A stretch of 64,000 bases of DNA from Actinotalea sp. JY-7876 (GTDB lineage: Bacteria; Actinomycetota; Actinomycetes; Actinomycetales; Cellulomonadaceae). Position numbers and translations under genes: made by a program. A model generated the notes under the pieces. That model saw only the letters and a list, made by a program, of their open reading frames with translations, searched no databases and was not told the origin of the DNA. Shown here piece by piece: positions 58,589 through 64,000 of the stretch (position 1 is the first letter of the stretch; every line of letters starts with the position of its first letter). The stretch spans positions 2,046,001 to 2,110,000 of the forward strand of contig NZ_CP059493.1 of NCBI RefSeq assembly GCF_014042015.1. The letters run 5' to 3'.

Positions 58589-61330
58589 GTGGCTGCACGA
58601 GACAACGCGGGCCCGCTCATCAACGGGCTCCTCAGCCAGGTGCCGGACATCGACCCGGACGAGACCGGTGAGTGGGTCGAGTCGTTCGACGGGCTCGTCG
58701 ACGAGCGCGGTGGGCCCCGGGCCCGGTACGTGCTCCTCAACCTGCTGAAGCGCGCCCGCGAGCGGAACGTGGCGGTGCCGACGTCGATCACGACGCCGTA
58801 CGTCAACACGATCGGTGTGCACGAGGAGCCGTACTTCCCGGGCGACGAGGTGGTCGAGCGGCGCTACCGCTCCTACCTGCGGTGGAACGCGGCCGTCATG
58901 GTGACGCGTGCCCAGCGGCCCGAGGTCAGCGTCGGCGGCCACATCTCGTCCTACGCCTCGGTCGCGACCCTCTACGAGGTCGGGCTCAACCACTTCTTCC
59001 GCGGCAAGGACCACCCCGGCGGCGGCGACCAGGTCTACTTCCAGGGGCACGCGGCCCCGGGCGTCTACGCCCGCGCGTTCCTCGAGGGCCGCCTCACGGG
59101 CGAGCAGCTGGACGCCTTCCGCCAGGAGGTCTCGGTGCCCGGCGGCGGCCTGTCCTCCTACCCGCACCCCCGGCTCATGCCGGACTTCTGGGAGTTCCCG
59201 ACCGTCTCGATGGGCCTGGGCCCGGCGTCGGCGATCTACCAGGCGTGGGTCAACAAGTACACGCACAACCGCGGCATCAAGGACACGAGCCAGCAGAACG
59301 TCTGGGCCTTCCTCGGCGACGGCGAGATGGACGAGCCCGAGAGCCGCGGCATGCTCCAGCTCGCGGCGCAGCAGAACCTCGACAACCTCACGTTCGTCGT
59401 CAACTGCAACCTGCAGCGGCTCGACGGCCCGGTGCGCGGCAACGGCAAGATCATCCAGGAGCTCGAGGCGTTCTTCCGCGGCGCCGGCTGGAACGTCATC
59501 AAGGTGATCTGGGGCCGCGAGTGGGACGCGCTGCTCAACGCGGACAAGGACCGCGCGCTGGTCAACCTGATGAACGTCACGCCCGACGGCGACTACCAGA
59601 CGTACCGGGCCGAGAGCGGCGCGTTCATCCGCGAGCACTTCTTCGGGCGCGACCCGCGCACCAAGGCGCTCGTGCAGAACATGACCGACGACGAGATCTG
59701 GGCGCTCAAGCGCGGCGGTCACGACTACCGCAAGATCTACGCCGCGTACGCGGCGGCGACGGCCCACACGGGCCAGCCGACGGTGATCCTGGCGCACACC
59801 ATCAAGGGCTACGGCCTGGGCACCAACTTCGCCGGGCGCAACTCGACGCACCAGATGAAGAAGCTCAAGGTCGACGACCTCAAGACGCTGCGCGACTCCC
59901 TGCGGATCCCCGTCACGGACGAGCAGATCGAGGACCCGTACAACGCGCCGTACTACCACCCGGGCCAGGACTCGCCGGAGATCCAGTACATGCTCGAGCG
60001 GCGCCGCCAGCTCGGCGGCTTCGTTCCCGAGCGGCGCAGCAGCTTCGCCCCCGTGGCGCTGCCGCCGGAGAAGACGTACGACGTCCTGGCCAAGGGCTCG
60101 GGCCACCAGCACGTGGCGACCACGATGGCCTTCGTCCGGCTCCTCAAGGACCTGATGAAGGACAAGGAGTTCGGCAAGCGAATCGTGCCGATCATCCCCG
60201 ACGAGGCGCGCACCTTCGGGCTCGACTCGATCTTCCCGACCGCGAAGATCTTCAACACGCTCGGCCAGAACTACCTCGCCGTGGACCGCGAGCTGATGCT
60301 CTCCTACAAGGAGTCGGAGTCGGGCCAGATCCTGCACACCGGCATCAACGAGGCCGGCTCCGCCGCGGCGTTCCAGTCGGTCGGCACGTCCTACGCGACG
60401 CAGGGCGAGGCGCTGGTCCCGTTCTACATCTTCTACTCGATGTTCGGGTTCCAGCGGACGGGCGACCAGTTCTGGGCCGCCGGCGACCAGATGACGCGTG
60501 GCTTCATCATCGGCGCCACGGCCGGGCGCACCACCCTGACGGGTGAGGGCCTGCAGCACGCGGACGGCCACTCGCCGATCCTCGCGGCGACCAACACCGC
60601 CGTCGTGCACTACGACCCGGCCTACGGGTACGAGATCCGGCACATCGTCCGCGACGGCCTGCAGCGCATGTACGGCGAGGGCGACCCGCGCGACCCGAAC
60701 GTCATGTACTACCTGACGGTCTACAACGAGCCGATGATCCAGCCGGCCGAGCCGGAGGACGTCGACGTCGAGGGCATCCTGCGCGGTATCCACCGTGTCT
60801 CGGTCGCCGAGGGCGAGGGCCCGCGGGCCCAGATCCTCGCGTCCGGCGTCGGTGTGCCGTGGGCGCTCGAGGCGCAGGAGCTCCTGGCGAACGACTGGGG
60901 CGTGCGCGCCGACGTCTGGTCCGTGACGAGCTGGAACGAGCTGCGTCGCGACGGCCTGGCGGCCGACCAGCACAACTGGCTCTACCCGGGCGAGGAGCCG
61001 CGCACGGCCTACGTGACCCAGAAGCTCGAGGGGGCGCAGGGCCCGTTCGTCGCGACGAGCGACTACGACCACATGGTCCCCGACCAGATCCGGCAGTGGG
61101 TCCCGGGCGAGTACGCGACGCTCGGCGCCGACGGCTTCGGCTTCTCGGACACGCGTGCGGCGGCCCGTCGCTACTTCAAGATCGACGGGCCCTCGACCGT
61201 GGTCAAGGTGCTCCAGCTCCTCGCCCGTCGGGGCGAGGTCGCGGCCGACGCCCCGGCGCAGGCCATCGAGCGGTACCGGATCCACGACGTCCGGGCCGGA
61301 GCCTCGGGCGTCGCGGGCGGCGACTCCTGA
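58589..61330 (+). CDS. aceE: Pyruvate dehydrogenase E1 component (homodimeric)
   Basis: A 913-residue single-chain E1 that decarboxylates pyruvate with thiamine diphosphate and feeds the lipoyl E2. It has [20 protein letters not shown], the ThDP motif [10 protein letters not shown] with a downstream [15 protein letters not shown] and [12 protein letters not shown] in the first half. [20 protein letters not shown] and the transketolase-like [20 protein letters not shown] occur in the second. GTG 58589 is chosen since GGTGAGG lies 6 nt before it and the product then begins [20 protein letters not shown], the usual start; the frame is open upstream. The E2 and E3 genes are not in the window; lipB and lipA at the other end supply its E2 cofactor. 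Confidence 0.95.
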   Translation: MAARDNAGPLINGLLSQVPDIDPDETGEWVESFDGLVDERGGPRARYVLLNLLKRARERNVAVPTSITTPYVNTIGVHEEPYFPGDEVVERRYRSYLRWNAAVMVTRAQRPEVSVGGHISSYASVATLYEVGLNHFFRGKDHPGGGDQVYFQGHAAPGVYARAFLEGRLTGEQLDAFRQEVSVPGGGLSSYPHPRLMPDFWEFPTVSMGLGPASAIYQAWVNKYTHNRGIKDTSQQNVWAFLGDGEMDEPESRGMLQLAAQQNLDNLTFVVNCNLQRLDGPVRGNGKIIQELEAFFRGAGWNVIKVIWGREWDALLNADKDRALVNLMNVTPDGDYQTYRAESGAFIREHFFGRDPRTKALVQNMTDDEIWALKRGGHDYRKIYAAYAAATAHTGQPTVILAHTIKGYGLGTNFAGRNSTHQMKKLKVDDLKTLRDSLRIPVTDEQIEDPYNAPYYHPGQDSPEIQYMLERRRQLGGFVPERRSSFAPVALPPEKTYDVLAKGSGHQHVATTMAFVRLLKDLMKDKEFGKRIVPIIPDEARTFGLDSIFPTAKIFNTLGQNYLAVDRELMLSYKESESGQILHTGINEAGSAAAFQSVGTSYATQGEALVPFYIFYSMFGFQRTGDQFWAAGDQMTRGFIIGATAGRTTLTGEGLQHADGHSPILAATNTAVVHYDPAYGYEIRHIVRDGLQRMYGEGDPRDPNVMYYLTVYNEPMIQPAEPEDVDVEGILRGIHRVSVAEGEGPRAQILASGVGVPWALEAQELLANDWGVRADVWSVTSWNELRRDGLAADQHNWLYPGEEPRTAYVTQKLEGAQGPFVATSDYDHMVPDQIRQWVPGEYATLGADGFGFSDTRAAARRYFKIDGPSTVVKVLQLLARRGEVAADAPAQAIERYRIHDVRAGASGVAGGDS

Positions 61331-61345
61331 CCCGCCCGCCCCGCT

Positions 61346-61392
61346 GACGACGAAGGCCCCCGCGCTCCTGGAGCGCGGGGGCCTTCGTCGTC
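61346..61392. terminator. Strong bidirectional terminator hairpin
   Basis: A perfect 22-bp inverted repeat (61346-61367 with 61371-61392) encloses a 3-nt loop. It starts 15 nt after aceE and ends 19 nt before the stop of the convergent TPR-like gene, so it can end both transcripts. It is the longest perfect stem seen in the window. Confidence 0.88.
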
Positions 61393-61411
61393 GGCGCGGT
61401 GGCCGGGCGGC

Positions 61412-62095
61412 CTACGGGCCGCTGATGTTCTGGCCGGCCTGGGCGATGATCCGGTCCAGGTCGGGGCGCAGCCGTGCGACAGCACCCTTGTCCGGGTGCA
61501 TCCCGAGCGCGGCGAGGTGCTGGTTGGCGTCGTGCGGACGGTCCGCCTCGATGGCGGCGAGCACGAGCTGCCGGGCCACCTCGGGGGTGTGCTCCTTGAC
61601 CCGCCAGTGCCCGACGCCGAGGTTGAGCGCCTCGACCGGCTGGCCCGCCTCGCGGAGGACCGCCAGGCCCTCGACGAGGGCGACGCCCGACGGGTCGCGC
61701 TCGGCGGCGGTGCTCAGGCGGCGGATCGCACCCTCGTGGTCCTGGTGCAGCGACAGGCGCGCGAGCTCGATGAGCGGGTACCAGGCCCGCGGGTGGCCGG
61801 CGAGCTCCTCGGCCAGGGCCCACACGGCGAGGTCAGCGGCCCGGTGCTTCTCGACGTCGTCCTGCGGCGCCGTCAGCGGGTCGCCGTCGGGCCCCATGCC
61901 CGCGGCACGGCGGCGGACGATCTCGGCCAGTGCCGTGAACGCGCGAGCGTCGTTGGGGTCCTCGCCCAGCATGGCGCGCACGGCGTCCTCGTGGATGGTG
62001 TCACGGCGCTTGGTCGTGGTCGGACGACGGACGCCCACCCTCGACGCGGACACCGGGCGACGCATGAGGCGGCGAAGGCGCGGGAGGAAGGCCAT
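61412..62095 (-). CDS. TPR-like helical repeat protein
   Basis: A 227-residue protein with a basic N-terminus (FLPRLRRLMRRP) and a mostly helical body. Segments ARAFTALAEIVRRRAAG, WYPLIELARLSLHQDHEGAI, RRLSTAAERDPSGVALVEGL and VALVEGLAVLREAGQPVEAL resemble degenerate tetratricopeptide repeats. No enzyme motif is seen. ATG 62095 is supported by a TATGGT -10 box 7 nt upstream, making the transcript leaderless. The neighbours give no functional hint. Confidence 0.75.
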   Translation of the reverse strand: MAFLPRLRRLMRRPVSASRVGVRRPTTTKRRDTIHEDAVRAMLGEDPNDARAFTALAEIVRRRAAGMGPDGDPLTAPQDDVEKHRAADLAVWALAEELAGHPRAWYPLIELARLSLHQDHEGAIRRLSTAAERDPSGVALVEGLAVLREAGQPVEALNLGVGHWRVKEHTPEVARQLVLAAIEADRPHDANQHLAALGMHPDKGAVARLRPDLDRIIAQAGQNISGP

Positions 62096-62102
62096 GGAAA
62101 AG

Positions 62103-62108
62103 ACCATA
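62103..62108 (-). promoter_or_regulatory. -10 box of leaderless TPR-like gene promoter
   Basis: TATGGT on the minus strand precedes ATG 62095 by 7 nt. Confidence 0.55.
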
Positions 62109-62242
62109 GCCGCACCCTCACGGCGCGGCCCGGCGGACGACCGCCCGGACGGGGCCCTCGGACGGCGCAGACGCCGTCCGGACTTGTGGGCTCCCTACAA
62201 CATCCCGGCGTGCGTCGGCCCCCACCAGGGCGACCGTCGCCC

Positions 62243-62248
62243 TATGCT
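62243..62248 (+). promoter_or_regulatory. -10 box of leaderless fasR promoter
   Basis: TATGCT precedes ATG 62256 by 7 nt. It supports this start in a frame that is open far upstream. Confidence 0.6.
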
Positions 62249-62255
62249 CCCAGCC

Positions 62256-63431
62256 ATGGTCTCCACCGCGCCGCGTGACCAGGCGCACACCCTGCGGCGC
62301 CTGCACGACGGCAGCGGTCTGCTCGCCGCCGCCGCCCTGCGCAAGCTCGACGAGAACCTCGCCTGGTACCGCGCGCTGCCCGCCGAGGACCGGTCGTGGG
62401 TCGGCCTCGTCGCCCAGGCCGGCATCTCGAGCTTCATCACGTGGTTCTCCGACCCGAGCACCCCGCCGCAGGGGGCGAGCGAGATCTTCTCGGCCGCGCC
62501 GCCGGAGCTCACCCGGTCGGTGTCCCTGCAGCACACGCTCCAGCTGGTCCGCCTGGTGGTGGAGGTGGTCGAGGAGCACAGCGACCGCCTGGCCGCGCCG
62601 GGCGCCGAGCGCGACCTGCGCGAGGCCGTGCTCCGGTACTCGCGGGAGGTCGCCTTCTCCGCCGCCGAGGTCTACGCCCGTGCCGCGGAGGTGCGGGGCG
62701 CGTGGGACGCACGGCTCGAGGCGCTCGTCGTCGACGCGCTCATCCGCGGCGACGCCGACGACGCGCTGCGCTCCCGGGTCGCCGCGCTCGGCTGGACGGG
62801 CCACGGCAGCACGCTGGTTCTCGTCGGCACGAGCCTGCACCCCCTGGACGACGTGCGCGCCGCCGAGCTGCGCCGCTCGACGCGCCGCGCGGCCGACGAC
62901 GCGCTCGTCGGGATCCAGGGCGACCGCCTCGTCGTCGTGCTCGGCGGGGAGGGCGACCTGCGGGCCGCCGCGACGTCCCTGCTGCCGCGGTTCGGCCCGG
63001 GGCCCGTGGTGATCGGACCGGCGGTGCCGAGCCTCGCCGAGGCGGGCCGGTCGGCGTCGGCCGCCCTCGCGGGCCTCGCGGCCGCACCGGCCTGGCCGAC
63101 GGCGCCCCGCCCGGTGCTGGCCGACGACCTGCTGCCGGAGCGCGTGCTGGTGGGCGACCTCGTGGCACGCCGGACGCTGGTCGAGCTCGCCTACCGCCCC
63201 CTGCGCGGGGCCGGCGGCTCGCTCCTGGAGACCCTCGCCGCGCACGTCGAGCACGGCCGCTCCCTGGAGGCGGCCGCGCGGGTCCTGTACGTGCACCCGA
63301 ACACGGTCCGGTACCGGCTGCGCAAGGTCGCCGAGGTCACCGGCTGGGACCCGCTGGACGCCCGCGAGGCCTACGTCCTGCAGACGGCCCTGGCGCTGGG
63401 GCGCCTGTCCCCCGCCGAGACCACCTTGTAG
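62256..63431 (+). CDS. fasR: PucR-type regulator, probable FasR activator of fatty-acid synthesis
   Basis: A 391-residue regulator. The N-terminal region (SWVGLVAQAGISSFITWFSD) and a GGDEF-like central region precede a C-terminal PucR helix-turn-helix: LLETLAAHVEHGRSLEAAAR followed by LYVHPNTVRYRLRKVAEVTG. In Streptomyces a regulator of this type, FasR, sits directly before fabD and activates the fab operon. The same order occurs here: fabD starts 78 nt downstream. The name therefore rests on family plus synteny. The TATGCT-N7-ATG arrangement indicates a leaderless mRNA. Confidence 0.85.
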   Translation: MVSTAPRDQAHTLRRLHDGSGLLAAAALRKLDENLAWYRALPAEDRSWVGLVAQAGISSFITWFSDPSTPPQGASEIFSAAPPELTRSVSLQHTLQLVRLVVEVVEEHSDRLAAPGAERDLREAVLRYSREVAFSAAEVYARAAEVRGAWDARLEALVVDALIRGDADDALRSRVAALGWTGHGSTLVLVGTSLHPLDDVRAAELRRSTRRAADDALVGIQGDRLVVVLGGEGDLRAAATSLLPRFGPGPVVIGPAVPSLAEAGRSASAALAGLAAAPAWPTAPRPVLADDLLPERVLVGDLVARRTLVELAYRPLRGAGGSLLETLAAHVEHGRSLEAAARVLYVHPNTVRYRLRKVAEVTGWDPLDAREAYVLQTALALGRLSPAETTL

Positions 63432-63439
63432 GTTCCGCA

Positions 63440-63460
63440 CAAGGGCCGGTCCCGACCTTG
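63440..63460 (+). promoter_or_regulatory. Inverted repeat between fasR and fabD
   Basis: CAAGG (63440-63444) and CCTTG (63456-63460) are separated by 11 nt in the 78-bp gap before fabD. It is a candidate FasR binding site or part of a weak terminator. Confidence 0.35.
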
Positions 63461-63497
63461 GTGGGCGTCGTGGCCCGGCGCACGACGGTGCGACCGG

Positions 63498-63503
63498 CAC
63501 AGT
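63498..63503 (+). promoter_or_regulatory. Possible -10 box of leaderless fabD promoter
   Basis: CACAGT precedes GTG 63510 by 6 nt. The match to TAnnnT is imperfect, as expected for an activator-dependent promoter. Confidence 0.35.
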
Positions 63504-63509
63504 GGTCGG

Positions 63510-64000
63510 GTGCTCGCCATCGTGTGCCCCGGTCAGGGTTCCCAGACCCCGGGCTTCCTCAGTCCCTGGCTCGACCTCCCCGGCGCCGCGGAGCGGCTCG
63601 GGACGCTCGGCGAGGCCGCGGGGACCGACCTGGTCACCCACGGCACCACGTCGGACGCGCAGACGATCCGCGACACGTCCGTCGCGCAGCCGCTCATCGT
63701 GGCGGCGTCGCTGCTGGCCTACCGCGCGCTCCTGGCGGGCGGGGACGACGGCCTGCGCCCCGACGTCACCGCCGGCCACTCGGTGGGCGAGCTCGCCGCG
63801 GCCGCCGTCGCGGGGGTGCTGGACGACGCGGGGGCCGCGGCGCTCGTCGCGGTCCGCGCGCGGGCGATGGCCGACGCCGCCGCGCTGGAGCCGACGGGGA
63901 TGAGCGCCGTCGTCGGCGGGGACCCCGCCGAGGTGCTCGCGGCCGTCGAGAACGCCGGCCTGCACCCCGCCAACGTCAACGGCGGCGGTCAGGTGGTCGC
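63510..64000 (+). CDS. fabD: Malonyl-CoA:ACP transacylase, N-terminal part (cut by window edge)
   Basis: The first 163 residues of FabD, which loads malonate onto acyl carrier protein for fatty-acid synthesis. It begins VLAIVCPGQGSQTPGFLSPW with the GQGSQ loop. The arginine-bearing VAVRARAMADAAA follows the nucleophile S91 in TAGHSVGELAAAAVAG. The catalytic His and the rest of the enzyme are beyond the window. GTG 63510 is used with no Shine-Dalgarno sequence. It is presumably the first gene of a fabD-fabH-acpP-fabF operon. Confidence 0.94.
   Translation, partial: MLAIVCPGQGSQTPGFLSPWLDLPGAAERLGTLGEAAGTDLVTHGTTSDAQTIRDTSVAQPLIVAASLLAYRALLAGGDDGLRPDVTAGHSVGELAAAAVAGVLDDAGAAALVAVRARAMADAAALEPTGMSAVVGGDPAEVLAAVENAGLHPANVNGGGQVV

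Overview
This is chromosomal DNA of a very GC-rich actinobacterium, most likely of the Cellulomonadaceae/Micrococcales type. Supporting signs are GTG starts, many leaderless promoters (a TAnnnT -10 box 6-8 nt before the start codon), an actinobacterial RNase P RNA, a polyphosphate glucokinase, paired GlnA/GlnA2 with GlnE, an F420-dependent glucose-6-phosphate dehydrogenase, Ku/LigD end joining, and the gene order aceE - PucR regulator (FasR type) - fabD. Genus is inferred from gene content only. No insertion sequence, prophage or CRISPR array was seen.

Layout. 1-1416: MMPL exporter (cut by the window edge) divergent from a MarR regulator, with a perfect 18-bp palindromic operator. 1426-5027: lipB-lipA lipoylation genes, a DUF4191 membrane protein, a methyltransferase and an RDD protein. 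5113-6680: glnA behind a well-formed GlnR box. 6681-10273: an accessory island. It has a gene-poor stretch with a large stem-loop and apparent gene debris (including a DUF1998-like C-terminus), then a three-gene operon (small membrane protein, SUKH-DUF1023 hydrolase fusion, lipoprotein). A paralogous lipoprotein follows, preceded by the remnant of a second hydrolase. 10274-18321: lipoprotein, DUF4352 protein, two-component system, polyol dehydrogenase-xylulokinase pair, DivIVA-like protein and a secreted alkaline phosphatase. 18341-21893: F420 glucose-6-phosphate dehydrogenase, PQQ-repeat protein, TetR regulator.

21874-31273 is a coherent acyl-CoA module: fixA-fixB-fixC-fixX and an acyl-CoA dehydrogenase on one strand, and a class I CoA-transferase, OFA-type MFS carrier and acyl-CoA synthetase on the other, resembling the ydi cluster of enteric bacteria. 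31356-35352 is a non-homologous end-joining cluster: a PHP protein coupled to ku, divergent from separate ligase and polymerase genes. 35429-37837: HNH/DUF222 protein, small membrane protein and CoA-binding protein.

37963-42359 holds glnE and glnA2. Together with glnA they form a nitrogen assimilation set in which GlnA carries the adenylylation tyrosine and GlnA2 does not. 42451-51714: nadE-panB, two methionine aminopeptidases flanking a pentapeptide-repeat and a small SPOR-like gene, ppgK, a metallo-beta-lactamase-fold protein, a STAS protein, a single-domain response regulator and an MFS carrier. 51901-52288: rnpB on the minus strand. 52388-58284: yaaA, an RNase H/phosphatase fusion, zinc-ribbon and Nif3-like proteins, a MOSC protein, tRNA-Val(UAC), an AhpE-type peroxiredoxin and DUF3052. 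58589-64000: aceE, a strong bidirectional terminator, a TPR-like protein, fasR and the start of fabD, linking pyruvate oxidation to fatty-acid synthesis. Translationally coupled gene pairs with 4-nt GTGA/ATGA overlaps are common throughout.
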